Of a DNA stretch of 64,000 nucleotides, positions 27,629 to 37,852 are shown piece by piece. The translations under genes were made by a program, and so were the position numbers. This DNA comes from an uncultured Burkholderiales bacterium (GTDB taxonomy: Bacteria > Pseudomonadota > Gammaproteobacteria > Burkholderiales > Burkholderiaceae_C): assembly GCA_903844825.1 (NCBI GenBank), contig CAIMVC010000051.1:1-64000 (forward strand), in the 5' to 3' direction. The first letter of the stretch is position 1. Each line of letters starts with the position of its first letter. The notes below the pieces were generated by a model. It had not been told where the DNA came from. It searched no databases and worked only from the letters and a program-made list of their open reading frames with translations.

Positions 27629-28600
27629 GTGAAATTTCATCCGTATTTCAGCAAAACCTTGAGCACCCTGGCAATGCTGTCTCTGGCTTGTCTGGCCCAG
27701 GCCCAAGGCTATCCGAATAAGCCCATCAAGATGGTCATTCCTTATGCCGCAGGACAGGGTACGGACATCATGGGGCGTTATCTGGCCGATGAGCTTGGCA
27801 AGACGCTCAAACAAGCGGTGGTGATTGACAACAAGCCGGGCGCCGGCGGCAACATTGGCACGCAACTGGTGGCCCGTGCCCCCGCTGACGGTTACACCAT
27901 CATGGTGGGTACCAACGCCACGCATGCGGCGAACGCGTTTTTGTTTACCAATCCGGGCTTCGATGCACAGGCGGATTTCGAACCTATTGCGATGGTCGGC
28001 ATCTTGCCGCTGGTGTACGTCACGTCACCGGCTAACCCGGTGAACAACATGTCCGATTTGGTGGCCGCGGCGCGCGCCAAGCCTGGCGCCTTGAACACGG
28101 CGGTGTCCACGACCACTTGCCGCATGGCCCATGAACTCTTCAAAATCGGCACCGGCGCGTCGATGATGCCGGTCGACTTTCGCGGGAGCGCGCAGTCGGT
28201 CACCGCGCTGCTGGGGGGGCATGTTGAGTACATGGTTGACACCATCACGTCCCTGCGTGCGCAGGTGCAGGGTGGGCAACTGAAGGCGCTAGGGGTCACC
28301 TCGCTGAAGTCGAGCAAGTTGTTGCCTGGTATCAAGTCCTTGGCCGAGCAAGGTATTGCAGATTACGAACTGGTCGGCTGGACGGTTGTCTTCGCACCCA
28401 AGGGCCTGCCTGCTGATGTGGTGCGCACGCTTGTGACCTCCCTAAATGCCACGCTTGAGCGTGCCGATGTCCAGGACAAACTGCTGCAATTGGGCATTGA
28501 CCCGCAAATCAGGACGGGTAGCGACCTCAAGAGCTTCGTTGCTGACGAGAAGGCCAAGTGGGGACGCCTGATTGGTGGCGCAGGGCTCAAACCGAGCTGA
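27629..28600 (+). CDS. Bug/TctC-type tripartite tricarboxylate substrate-binding protein (orphan)
   Basis: Signal peptide then YPNKPIKMVIPYAAGQGTDIMGRYLADEL...VVIDNKPGAGGNIGTQLVARAPADGYT. Confidence 0.9.
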   Translation: MKFHPYFSKTLSTLAMLSLACLAQAQGYPNKPIKMVIPYAAGQGTDIMGRYLADELGKTLKQAVVIDNKPGAGGNIGTQLVARAPADGYTIMVGTNATHAANAFLFTNPGFDAQADFEPIAMVGILPLVYVTSPANPVNNMSDLVAAARAKPGALNTAVSTTTCRMAHELFKIGTGASMMPVDFRGSAQSVTALLGGHVEYMVDTITSLRAQVQGGQLKALGVTSLKSSKLLPGIKSLAEQGIADYELVGWTVVFAPKGLPADVVRTLVTSLNATLERADVQDKLLQLGIDPQIRTGSDLKSFVADEKAKWGRLIGGAGLKPS

Positions 28601-28623
28601 AGCTCCTCGCGCAAAACCCAAAA

Positions 28624-28640
28624 CCGGCCGCGACGGCCGG
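28624..28640 (+). terminator. possible hairpin between convergent genes
   Basis: ccggccg-cga-cggccgg, perfect 7-bp stem; no clear U-tract, so weak. Confidence 0.3.
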
Positions 28641-28732
28641 AGCGTGGCAGGCCATGGTGGGGTGCGGTGGTGCTCAGCAGGGCGCGTCCGTCGCTGCACG
28701 CTGGCGGGCGTATCTAAAAGCCGCTTGCAGGC

Positions 28733-29878
28733 TCAAACGAAGTCGCGGCCGAATAGTTCACGGGCGATGATGAGTTTTTGGATTTGCGGCGTCCCGTCGG
28801 CGATGATCTGTCCTGCCACGTCCCGCAATCGCTGCTCGATCTTGAAGTCCTGCGTCCAGCCGTAGTGTCCGTGCAGCACCATGCAGTCCTGGATCGCGGC
28901 GACGCAGATCTCCGGCACGAAGCCTTTGCAAATAGCCGCCTCGCTGTTGTGCGGCAGACCCTGGTCACGCAACCACAGGGTGCGAAAACACTGCCAGCGC
29001 GCCATGGTCAGGCGCGCATGCCATTCGGCCACCGGAAATGACACGCCTTGGTTTTTGGTAATTGGCTGTCCAAAGGCGATGCGGTTTTTTGTGTAGGCAA
29101 TCGTCTCTTCGAGTGTGATCTGTGCGGCACCTATGCACATCAGGCCAATCAAGCCGCGGGTGTATTCAAAGGTCTGCATCACCCGTGAGAAGGCTCCGTT
29201 TTCCGGCCCGATGAGACTGTCTGCGGGTACCCGAACGTCGTTGAGGAACATGGAGCCACGCACGATCCCCTTTGAGCCCATATCGGCGTAAGGATGGCGC
29301 GTGATACCGGGCGTATCAAAGGGCACCAGGAAAGCTGACACCCCCCGTGCGCCGGCAGTGGGATCGGTCTTGGCAAACACGATACCAGCGTGGCCGGCCA
29401 TCAGCAAGGTAATTGCCGACTTCTCACCGTTGAGGACGTAATGGTCACCCTGGCGCTGCGCCCGAGTGCGGATAGCGGCCGCGTCGGAGCCGCCTTGCGG
29501 TTCGGTCAGGCATACGCAGATGACCTTTTCGCCAGCTGCCATAGGTGCCAACCAAGTAGCCTTGACGCCCTCACTGGCGTGCTTGCTGAGCAGGTCACCG
29601 GCGAAGCTGGAGTTGAGGATGCCATAGCAGGCGTTGAAGTCGCCTCGAGCGGTTTCTTCGATGGCCAGGCCTGCCGTCACGCAATCGAAGTCCTGTCCGC
29701 CATATGCCTCTGGCACGCGCATGCCAAGCAGGCCCATCGTGCCCATCTTTTTCCAGATTTCGGCCGGAAACTGGCCGGTGCGGTCCCAATGGGTGTAGTG
29801 GGGCAAGAGCTCTTGGGTGGCAAATTCACGCAGCGACGCTGCAATGATGAGTTGCTCTTGAGAAAACGCAAAGTCCAT
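28733..29878 (-). CDS. acyl-CoA dehydrogenase
   Basis: VCLTEPQGGSDAAAIRTRAQRQGDHYVLNGEKSAIT, LRDVAGQIIADGTPQIQKLIIARELFGR. Confidence 0.9.
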   Translation of the reverse strand: MDFAFSQEQLIIAASLREFATQELLPHYTHWDRTGQFPAEIWKKMGTMGLLGMRVPEAYGGQDFDCVTAGLAIEETARGDFNACYGILNSSFAGDLLSKHASEGVKATWLAPMAAGEKVICVCLTEPQGGSDAAAIRTRAQRQGDHYVLNGEKSAITLLMAGHAGIVFAKTDPTAGARGVSAFLVPFDTPGITRHPYADMGSKGIVRGSMFLNDVRVPADSLIGPENGAFSRVMQTFEYTRGLIGLMCIGAAQITLEETIAYTKNRIAFGQPITKNQGVSFPVAEWHARLTMARWQCFRTLWLRDQGLPHNSEAAICKGFVPEICVAAIQDCMVLHGHYGWTQDFKIEQRLRDVAGQIIADGTPQIQKLIIARELFGRDFV

Positions 29879-29891
29879 GGTCGTCTCTTGG

Positions 29892-30311
29892 TCAATGGCT
29901 CAGCGCCTGTCCGCGCACAAAGCTCGCGACGGTGCCCGCCTGGCAGAGTTCGATCACGGTGCCATGGCCGTCGCGCTTGAGCACCCAGCCGCGGCGCAGC
30001 GGGAGATTTTTTGTCGCCGGCTGGTCGAAGACACGTATGCCTTTGCCGCGGAAATGTGCCAGTGCCGCGTCCAGGTCATCGACCTCGATTGCCACCACGA
30101 CGTCGCCATGCACGAGGTCGCCCTCGCCAGAGAATTCGACGAGTTCGAAGATGGTGCCAGCCTCACCGGGATCGAAGAATGCGCAGCGAATGCGCAGCTC
30201 CGGAATGTCCCGCACCACGGGCTCGCCAAGCCCCACGACGGAGCTGTAGAAATCGATGCCGTCTTCGAGCTTGTTTACAAAAATGGCGATGTGGTCAAGT
30301 CGATGGGTCAT
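29892..30311 (-). CDS. VOC (glyoxalase/methylmalonyl-CoA epimerase-like) family protein
   Basis: MTHRLDHIAIFVNKLEDGIDFYSSVVGLGEPV...GWVLKRDGHGTVIELCQ. Confidence 0.85.
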   Translation of the reverse strand: MTHRLDHIAIFVNKLEDGIDFYSSVVGLGEPVVRDIPELRIRCAFFDPGEAGTIFELVEFSGEGDLVHGDVVVAIEVDDLDAALAHFRGKGIRVFDQPATKNLPLRRGWVLKRDGHGTVIELCQAGTVASFVRGQALSH

Positions 30312-32004
30312 GATGGATGGGCCTTTGGGTAGTTGGTGGGGGCTGCGTTGATGTTTGTTCGTCGCGCAGTCGTTCCAAGACCATGGCGCGCAGCGCATCT
30401 TTTTTGATTTTTCCAGCGGGCGTCATGGGGAAGTGCTCGAAAACATCAAGGCGCTCCGGTAGCTTTTGCCTGGCGATGCCGATTTGCTCGAGGTGCGCGG
30501 TGAGCTCAGGCAGCGTTGGCGCCACTGTTCGTGCCACGACGCAGGCGCATACGGTTTCGCCGAGCCGGGCATGCGGCATGGCGACCACGGCGACCTCGGC
30601 GATGGCTGGATGCCGCAGTAGCAGGTCTTCAATCTCCCGAGGAGAAATATTCTCGCCGCCACGGATGATCAAGTCCTTCTTGCGTCCTGTGATCACGATG
30701 GCACCTTCAGCCGTTCTGAAGCCCAGGTCGCCGGTGTGAAAATAGCCTTGGGCATCGAAACTTTTGGCGCTCTCGCTCGGGTCGATGTAGCCGACCGCCT
30801 GCGCTGGGCCGCGGGCGATGATTTCTCCCTCGACGCCGTCGGGCACGGGTTGGCCTGTATCGTCAATGAAGAGAACGTCATAGTCATTGATCTGGCCGTC
30901 GGTTTCCGCAGCCAGGTTCTCGGTGCCGCCGTCCACGAAACCCTTGCCAATCATCAGCACCTCGGTGGCGCCATAGACCCGAAACGCCCGGCCATGTGAC
31001 AGGTACTGGTTGGCGCGCCGTATGAGGTCAGCCGGCACCGCAGCGCCCCCGCAAGCGAAGATTCGCAGCGATGGCAGCCGCGTTTTCCGCACCGCTGCTG
31101 CGTCGAGCAGTTCGGACAGAAACGGTGTGGCGCTGACGGTCAGGGCGACGTCGAACTGGTCAATCAGTTCCGCAGCCCGGGCTGCATCCCAGCGGTCCAT
31201 CAAGATGGTCGGCGTGCGCCAGGAAAATGGCGCCTCGAGGCCCCAAAGGTAGCCTGTCACATGACTCACGGGGGAGGGCATCAAGATGGTGCTGCCACGG
31301 CCAATTTGCCAAAATTCCATGCAGCCTGTCAGGGCACGAGCCAGTGTGTTGTGCGTGTGCAAAACGCCCTTGGCGCGACCGGTCGTGCCGGATGTGTACA
31401 TCACAAATTTGATCGCATCCGGATCCTGCGCCAACTGGGGTGGCGTCGCCTGAGGAGGGCGCAATAACTGCTCGTAACGCAGTTGATGGACATGGCTTGC
31501 CTCGGCCGTTGCCTCGGCTCGCACTTGCACGATGAACTCCAGCGTGGGCGTGGCGCGGCGTACGCGATCAGCCATGGCGGCATGGTCAAAATGGCGCCAC
31601 ACGGTGGGTACAAAAAGCACTCGGGCGCCGCAATCGCCGAGGATCTCTGCGACTTCCTTGTCACGGTAAATCGGCACGATGGGGTTGACTACCAGTCCCA
31701 GCATGGCCGCAGCGATATTCACGACGGCTGCCTCGATCCAGTTGGGCAACTGAAAGGCCACCACTTGGCCGGGCCGAAGGCCCAGGTCGGCCAAGCCTGC
31801 AGCCAGGGCCTGTGCTTCCAGCAAGATGTCGCGGTAGGTGATGGCGCGAACGCCGTCGCGCAGGCAGACCTGCTGTGGCATCGCGGCGGCTGCGTCGATG
31901 GCGTCGTCAACGAGCGTCCGGTCGCGCCAGATGCCCGCGCAGCGAAGCTGTCGTGCCTCGTCCTGACTGAATCGCACGCTCCACTGGCTGGCGTCTTTGC
32001 GCAT
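30295..32004 (-). CDS. AMP-binding acyl-CoA ligase
   Basis: VMYTSGTTGRAKGVLHTHNT, YFHTGDLGFRTAEGAIVITGRKKDLIIRGGENISPREIED. Confidence 0.9.
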   Translation of the reverse strand: MRKDASQWSVRFSQDEARQLRCAGIWRDRTLVDDAIDAAAAMPQQVCLRDGVRAITYRDILLEAQALAAGLADLGLRPGQVVAFQLPNWIEAAVVNIAAAMLGLVVNPIVPIYRDKEVAEILGDCGARVLFVPTVWRHFDHAAMADRVRRATPTLEFIVQVRAEATAEASHVHQLRYEQLLRPPQATPPQLAQDPDAIKFVMYTSGTTGRAKGVLHTHNTLARALTGCMEFWQIGRGSTILMPSPVSHVTGYLWGLEAPFSWRTPTILMDRWDAARAAELIDQFDVALTVSATPFLSELLDAAAVRKTRLPSLRIFACGGAAVPADLIRRANQYLSHGRAFRVYGATEVLMIGKGFVDGGTENLAAETDGQINDYDVLFIDDTGQPVPDGVEGEIIARGPAQAVGYIDPSESAKSFDAQGYFHTGDLGFRTAEGAIVITGRKKDLIIRGGENISPREIEDLLLRHPAIAEVAVVAMPHARLGETVCACVVARTVAPTLPELTAHLEQIGIARQKLPERLDVFEHFPMTPAGKIKKDALRAMVLERLRDEQTSTQPPPTTQRPIHHDPST

Positions 32005-32055
32005 AGCTGCATCTCCTTCTGGGCTGCGCGCAGTGGCAACCCTAACTGTATTGCA

Positions 32056-32080
32056 CGTACATAGTACGCTATCGTATCAT
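32056..32080. promoter_or_regulatory. candidate shared operator (site 3)
   Basis: cgtacatagtacgctatcgtatcat between divergent ligases (starts 32004 and 32135). Confidence 0.4.
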
Positions 32081-32134
32081 TGTCGAATTGATGTCAACAA
32101 GTGATGTCGACAAGTACTTTGTAAGGGTGATGAG

Positions 32135-33775
32135 ATGGTCAAACCACAGGCTTACCTTTCCACGCAATTGACGCATTCCCATTGGCCCGCCGAGACCTCG
32201 GAGCCCTTGCTCCACTGGACCCTGGGGCGTGCGCTGCACGAGGCGGCGCGCCAGGCGCCTGACCGCCTGGCACTGGTGGAAGGAATTTTTGACGCTGGCG
32301 CCAGTCGTCGCTGGACCTACGCCGAGCTCGAACTCGCTTCACAGCAGGTGGCTCACGCATTGCTTGAACGATTCAGGCCGGGCGAGCGGGTTGCGGTGTG
32401 GGCGCCCAACGTTCCTCAGTGGCAGCTCTTGTTTTATGGTTGCGCCCTGGCCGGCGTCGTGATGGTGACGGTCAACCCGGCTTATAAAGCGCGCGAGTTG
32501 CACTACGTGCTCGAGCGTGCGGGCGCGGTCGGAATATTTTTAGCCAGTGCCTATCGCGGCTTCGATATGAAGAGCGCCGCGCGGGAGGTGGCGCAGCGTT
32601 TGCCGAATCTGCGCGAGGTCCTTCGCATTGAGGATGTCGAGCGGTTGGCGCGCGAGGCCCCACCCTGCGAATTGCCGCTGGTCGATCCGATGGATCTTTG
32701 CGTGATCATGTTCACGTCAGGCACCACAGGTGCGCAAAAGGGGGTGATGTTTCATCACAAGGGCATCGTGAACATGGCTAACTTTACGCAGGAGCGCGGC
32801 GGTCTGGCGCAAGGCGGTGTGTTCGTCAACCCCATGCCCATGTTTCATATCGGCGCTCTGGGCCATGCGGCCGTGGGGGCGGTCATGCGCTGCGCTACCC
32901 ATGTACTCGCCGCCGAATGGTCGCCCGAACTCTATATGTTGCTGGTGGAGCGGGAGGGTGGAACCTATTCGCTGCTGGTTCCCACCATGATTGAAGCACT
33001 GCTGGCCCATCCGGATCGGAGCAAGTACAGGCTGGGCACGCTGCGCAATCTGGTTTCTGGCGCGGCCGTGGTTGAAGCCAACCTGATCCGCAGAACCGAT
33101 GCGCAACTCGGCTGCTCCATTGCTAACATCTTTGGCCAGACCGAGATGCAAGGCGTGGTCACGGGTGTATTCCCGGACGATTCGCCGCAGGACCAGGCGG
33201 AAACCATCGGGCAACCGATGCCGCATGTCGAAGTGAAAATCGCTGATCCCGAGTCCGGTGCCGTGCTGCCGCTGGGGCAGCCCGGTGAAATTTGCGTGCG
33301 CGGTTATCTGACGATGGTTGGCTATTTCAGCATGCCGGAAGAGACTGCCAAGACGCTCAAGGCGGATGGCTGGTTGCACTCTGGCGATTTGGGCAGCATG
33401 GACGCGCGCGGTTTTTTGCGTGTCACGGGGCGCATCAAGGATCTCATCATTCGCGGTGGCGAGAACATCTACCCGCGCGAGATTGAGAACCTGCTGCGTG
33501 AGTGCGAAGGTGTCGCTGATGTAGCGGTCGTGGGCGTCCCTGACGCGTACTGGGGCGAACAGGTGGGCGCAGTGATTCGCCCCAGCTCTGCAGCAAATCC
33601 GCCAGACCCTGGCTATTTGCATGCTTTTTGTCGTGAGCATCTGGCGGGCTACAAGACGCCACGCCTGTGGTACTTCGTCGATTCCTTTGAGTGGACCGAA
33701 ACCGGTAAGTTGCAAAAGTTCAAGCTGGTCGAGTCAATCCGCACCAAGGCGATTTCCCCAGTGGCCATATTCTGA
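32135..33775 (+). CDS. AMP-binding acyl-CoA ligase
   Basis: IMFTSGTTGAQKGVMFHHKG, WLHSGDLGSMDARGFLRVTGRIKDLIIRGGENIYPREIEN. Confidence 0.9.
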   Translation: MVKPQAYLSTQLTHSHWPAETSEPLLHWTLGRALHEAARQAPDRLALVEGIFDAGASRRWTYAELELASQQVAHALLERFRPGERVAVWAPNVPQWQLLFYGCALAGVVMVTVNPAYKARELHYVLERAGAVGIFLASAYRGFDMKSAAREVAQRLPNLREVLRIEDVERLAREAPPCELPLVDPMDLCVIMFTSGTTGAQKGVMFHHKGIVNMANFTQERGGLAQGGVFVNPMPMFHIGALGHAAVGAVMRCATHVLAAEWSPELYMLLVEREGGTYSLLVPTMIEALLAHPDRSKYRLGTLRNLVSGAAVVEANLIRRTDAQLGCSIANIFGQTEMQGVVTGVFPDDSPQDQAETIGQPMPHVEVKIADPESGAVLPLGQPGEICVRGYLTMVGYFSMPEETAKTLKADGWLHSGDLGSMDARGFLRVTGRIKDLIIRGGENIYPREIENLLRECEGVADVAVVGVPDAYWGEQVGAVIRPSSAANPPDPGYLHAFCREHLAGYKTPRLWYFVDSFEWTETGKLQKFKLVESIRTKAISPVAIF

Positions 33776-33997
33776 CGTGAACAGGCTATTTCATGAGTTC
33801 AACTTACAAGTCAAACCATGGAGATCCTCATTGCTGAAAATGCGTCTTTTAAACCGAACATAGAAAATTTTTATAAATTAGGTGAGTTTGACTTATTAAA
33901 AGAAATGCTCTAAGCTGTGACGCAGCGGAGTTGGCTTGAGCTTTGATGGCGTCCGCAGGTAGCTTTCGTGCGGTGGCTAGAACGGCAAGAGGTGGCA

Positions 33998-35179
33998 ATG
34001 CAAAATATACTGACCAAGTTTGCCCAAGCGGCAACACGTCCGATGGACTATGCCAAGCAGTGGAAACGGGACACCGGGGGACGGGTGATAGGCATCTTTC
34101 CGATGCATTTCCCGGCTGAGTTGGCGCATGCGGCAGGCGCCTTACCGATTGTTGTGCAGGAAGACGAAGAGCCCATCACCATCGGCCAGAGTCAGGTTTT
34201 TAGCTTCTATTGCGGTTACAACCGTAGCCTGATCGACCAGGCTCTGCGCGGCGAGTTCGATGTACTGGACGCCATTTTGTTCGGCGACCATTGCGTGCAA
34301 CTTCTGGGTACGGCCGATGTGATTCGCGCGCACTTGCCGGGCAAGCCGATCTTGTTTAATCAGTTGTGCTCCATCCTGGATGCCGATTGGGCGATGGAGG
34401 AGACCCGCGCTACGTTTAGGCAACTCTGGCTAGAACTGGAAACGCTTACCGGCACCAAGATCGATGAGGCGAGCGTGAACGCCTCTATTCGCCTGTTCAA
34501 TCGAAATCGAAGCCTCATGCGCAGGATCTACGATTTGCGGCGAGCGGGCGAGACCACCTTGTCTGCGCGAAACATGCAGCACATCGTCAAGTCCTCCATG
34601 GTCATGGACAAGGCCCAACACACGGCTTTACTTGAGGAATTGGTGACTGGTCTGGCGCAGGCAGCACCCAAGGCGCGTTCGGTCCGGGTGTTCTTATCCG
34701 GTCATCTGTGCCATGCGCCCAAATTAAGCCTGCTTGACCTTTTTGAGGACAGTGGATGCACGGTGGTGGACGACGATCTTTACACCGGGTACCGGTTCAT
34801 CTTTGCCGACATCGACGAGGCGGGAACAGCCATTGATGGATTGGCGTCTTGGTACCTGACGCGCAGCCAAAAGGTGCCGTGCCCCACCCGTGCTGTCAAG
34901 GGGCTCGATTGGGAGCAGTACTTGCTGCAGGCGGTGGCGCAGTCGCGCGCGCAGGGATTGATCATCCTGATGGCCAAGTTCTGCGAGCCGCATATGTTCT
35001 TCTATCCAGAAATCAAAGAAGCCTTTGAAAAAAATGGCATCCCGCATCTCTTGGTTGAGACCGAGCACGAAGGCGTAGCGCTCGAGTCGCTCAAGACGCG
35101 CGTCGACGCATTTGTCGAACTTGTCGGGCGCCGCTCTTCGGCCGAAATCGCCTCCCGCGCAGGCGCAACTGCTGTTTAA
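33998..35179 (+). CDS. BcrC/HgdB-like subunit, benzoyl-CoA reductase / 2-hydroxyacyl-CoA dehydratase family (pair 1)
   Basis: IGIFPMHFPAELAHAAGALPIVV, VPCPTRAVKG, MAKFCEPHMFFYPEIKEAFEKNGIPHLLVETEHE. Confidence 0.85.
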   Translation: MQNILTKFAQAATRPMDYAKQWKRDTGGRVIGIFPMHFPAELAHAAGALPIVVQEDEEPITIGQSQVFSFYCGYNRSLIDQALRGEFDVLDAILFGDHCVQLLGTADVIRAHLPGKPILFNQLCSILDADWAMEETRATFRQLWLELETLTGTKIDEASVNASIRLFNRNRSLMRRIYDLRRAGETTLSARNMQHIVKSSMVMDKAQHTALLEELVTGLAQAAPKARSVRVFLSGHLCHAPKLSLLDLFEDSGCTVVDDDLYTGYRFIFADIDEAGTAIDGLASWYLTRSQKVPCPTRAVKGLDWEQYLLQAVAQSRAQGLIILMAKFCEPHMFFYPEIKEAFEKNGIPHLLVETEHEGVALESLKTRVDAFVELVGRRSSAEIASRAGATAV

Positions 35180-35196
35180 CAACGAGAGACAACACC

Positions 35197-36570
35197 ATGG
35201 AATCGACTCAAAATATTTTGACAGACAGGCCGTCAGCCAGCCCAGTGTTCGGTAATGGAGAGCGGGCCAACCGCCTCAAAAGTACACGATTCGGTGGCAA
35301 ACTCGTGAACGATTACTGGGAGAACCTGTTCCTGGCCAAGGAGCAGGGTAAGAAGGTGATCTGGTACAACGGCACCTACATCCCGCCGTTCTTCCATTCG
35401 CATGATGTGGCCTGGGTTCATGGCGAGGCGTGGTCGGCGAACCTGGCCGCCCGCCATGAAGAAATCCCGGCGCAGCAGGCCGGTGAGCAGCGAGGTTACG
35501 ACCGCGAGCTTTGCTCCTACGCTCGCACCCACATCGGCCAGGCACTGCTGGACCGGGAAAAGCTCCTCAATGGCACCTCGGGCATCAATCCCAATGGCGC
35601 CAGAGCCGAGCTGATGCGCAAACTGCCCATGCCCGACATGATCATCAACGCTTACCCGTACTGCAGTACGGGTCAGCAATGGGATGACATCACTTACCGC
35701 ATGTTCGGCAAGAAGATACCCATGTTCACCATCCAGATCCCGCTGCTCTGGGGTGGGCGGCCTGATGCGGGCTACCTACGCGGCTCGGAATGGCGGCAGC
35801 GCTCCAAGTACGTCGCCGACCAGCTGGTTGCCATGACGCGGTTCATGGAGGAGCACACCGGACGCAAGTTCGACTTTGACCGGCTTGGCGAAACCATGGG
35901 CTTTGTCAAGCGGGCCGCACAGCTGCGACTTGAGGCAATGGACCTTTGCACAGCAACACCTTCTCCGGCGAGTTTCTTTGATTGGATCGTCAGCATTGCG
36001 CCGGTCAATTTTCTGCCCGGCGACCAAAATCTGGTGACCTACTTCGAAGGCGTCAAGGCCGAAATCGAGCAGCGTATCGCCAATGGTGAGGGCGCAGTCA
36101 AGGACGAGAAATACAGGCTGTTCTTCGATGGCATGATGAACTGGAACAAAGTTGGCTGGCTTGCCGACAAGTTCGCCGCCGTCAACGCCTGCGTGGTCGC
36201 TGGGCGCTACACCCACATGTCGTTTTGGCAAGAGCCAGACCTGATTGACCTGAAGAGCCCGGTACTCGGAATGGCGCAAAACTATTTGGTGTGTCCGAAC
36301 AACCACGGCGCTCCGATCATGATCGGAGAGATCGAAAAGATCTGCGACAAGTTCAATATTGATGGGATGGTTATGCATGCCTCGCGCACCTGCCGCGGCA
36401 TGTCCAACTCGCAGTTCCTGATTGCTGATTCCGCCAAGAAGAACGGCCGTCAGGCGATGTTCTTTGAGGGTGATGTGGCCGATGAGTCCTTTTATAAAGA
36501 CGAGCTCCTCAACACGCGTCTTGAGGCCATGATCGAAACCATGGATGCTCGTCGGCGGATCGTAGCCTGA
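35197..36570 (+). CDS. BcrB/HgdA-like subunit, same family (pair 1)
   Basis: LCSYARTHIGQALL, INAYPYCSTGQQWDDIT, HASRTCRGMSNSQFLIAD, FFEGDVADESFYKDELLNTRLEAMIETMDARRR. Confidence 0.85.
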   Translation: MESTQNILTDRPSASPVFGNGERANRLKSTRFGGKLVNDYWENLFLAKEQGKKVIWYNGTYIPPFFHSHDVAWVHGEAWSANLAARHEEIPAQQAGEQRGYDRELCSYARTHIGQALLDREKLLNGTSGINPNGARAELMRKLPMPDMIINAYPYCSTGQQWDDITYRMFGKKIPMFTIQIPLLWGGRPDAGYLRGSEWRQRSKYVADQLVAMTRFMEEHTGRKFDFDRLGETMGFVKRAAQLRLEAMDLCTATPSPASFFDWIVSIAPVNFLPGDQNLVTYFEGVKAEIEQRIANGEGAVKDEKYRLFFDGMMNWNKVGWLADKFAAVNACVVAGRYTHMSFWQEPDLIDLKSPVLGMAQNYLVCPNNHGAPIMIGEIEKICDKFNIDGMVMHASRTCRGMSNSQFLIADSAKKNGRQAMFFEGDVADESFYKDELLNTRLEAMIETMDARRRIVA

Positions 36571-36649
36571 ACTCTGCCCAGTGGCACAACAACACCCCGG
36601 CATATTTCCGCTGGAAATTTTTGTATCTACCAACTCGGAGACCCATGAC

Positions 36650-37819
36650 ATGTCTGATGCGCAAGACGCCATCGCCGTATTGACCCGCATTGCGCAAGAG
36701 CCCCGTGCCTACGCAGAGAATTGGAAGCGCAACCATCAGCGCAAAGTCATTGGCACATTTCCGATGAATTTCCCCGTCGAATTGGTGCATGCAGCGGGTG
36801 CCTTGCCTGTCGTGGTGCAGGACGACCGTGCCCCTATCACGCTCGGCCGTACCCTGATGTACGAGTTCTACTGTGGTTACGCCAGAAGCTTGACAGACCA
36901 GGCCGCGACCCGAAAGCTTGGAGTTTTCGACGCTTTCTTCCTGGTTGATCATTGTGTTGCCTTGCTAGGCGCAGTGGATGCGATCCGGTTCGAGTTGCCG
37001 GAGCAGGCCGTCTTCCTGGCGCAGTACACGGCGTCTATGGACGAAGCGTGGACACCGCCGCAGGTGCGCGAGAAGGTGCAGTCGCTGCAATCGCAGCTTG
37101 AGGAGTTGTGTGGAGAGAGCATCTCGAAAGAGGCATTGGCCCGCAGCATTCGCCTGTTCAACCGCAACCGCCAGCTACTGCGGCAGGTCTACGACCTGCG
37201 CCGCTCTGGCCGGACGCAGATCACGTCGGCGCAGATGCAGATGCTGGTGAAGTCCAGCATGGTGATGGACATTGAGGAGCACACCGCGATGGTCTCTGGC
37301 CTGCTCGCATCGCTGCAAGCGCAATCTGACAGCAATCCGGCGCTTGTTCGCCTGCACCTGTCGGGACATTTTTGTCACGGACCGCGGCCGGAGTTGCTTG
37401 ACATCATCGAGTCCTGTGGTGCGGTGGTGGTCGATGACGATCTGTTTACCGGATTTCGCCATATATCGACTGACGTTGCGGAAACCGGAGATCCGCTGGA
37501 CGCACTCACCCGCTGGTATTTTGACCGTAACAACAACGTGCCCTGTGCCACGCGAGCGCAAAAAAACGTGGACTGGGAGAGCTACTTGCTGCAGTCGCTC
37601 AAAAACAGTGGCGCGGCCGGGGTGGTCATTCTCATGGCCAAATTCTGTGAACCGCACATGCTTTACTACCCTGAATTGCGCAAGGCACTGCTTGGCAGCC
37701 AGGTACCGCACCTGCTGATAGAGACAGAGCACGAGGGACTTCCCGCCGAGTCGATCCGGGTCCGCATGGAAGCATTCCTTGAGCAGATTCGTCGCCCTGC
37801 CAATGCGGCCGCAGCATGA
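36650..37819 (+). CDS. BcrC/HgdB-like subunit (pair 2)
   Basis: IGTFPMNFPVELVHAAGALPVVV, VPCATRAQKN, MAKFCEPHMLYYPELRKALLGSQVPHLLIETEHE. Confidence 0.85.
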   Translation: MSDAQDAIAVLTRIAQEPRAYAENWKRNHQRKVIGTFPMNFPVELVHAAGALPVVVQDDRAPITLGRTLMYEFYCGYARSLTDQAATRKLGVFDAFFLVDHCVALLGAVDAIRFELPEQAVFLAQYTASMDEAWTPPQVREKVQSLQSQLEELCGESISKEALARSIRLFNRNRQLLRQVYDLRRSGRTQITSAQMQMLVKSSMVMDIEEHTAMVSGLLASLQAQSDSNPALVRLHLSGHFCHGPRPELLDIIESCGAVVVDDDLFTGFRHISTDVAETGDPLDALTRWYFDRNNNVPCATRAQKNVDWESYLLQSLKNSGAAGVVILMAKFCEPHMLYYPELRKALLGSQVPHLLIETEHEGLPAESIRVRMEAFLEQIRRPANAAAA

Positions 37820-37852
37820 CATCAACCCTTTGATACCTCGGAGCATCACCTT

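Noticed and set aside
32717-33715. 332-aa minus ORF opposite the 32135 ligase
   Set aside because: Antisense shadow ORF.
35776-36690. 304-aa minus ORF opposite the first BcrB-like gene
   Set aside because: Antisense shadow; no domain motifs and the + frame is conserved with two paralogues.
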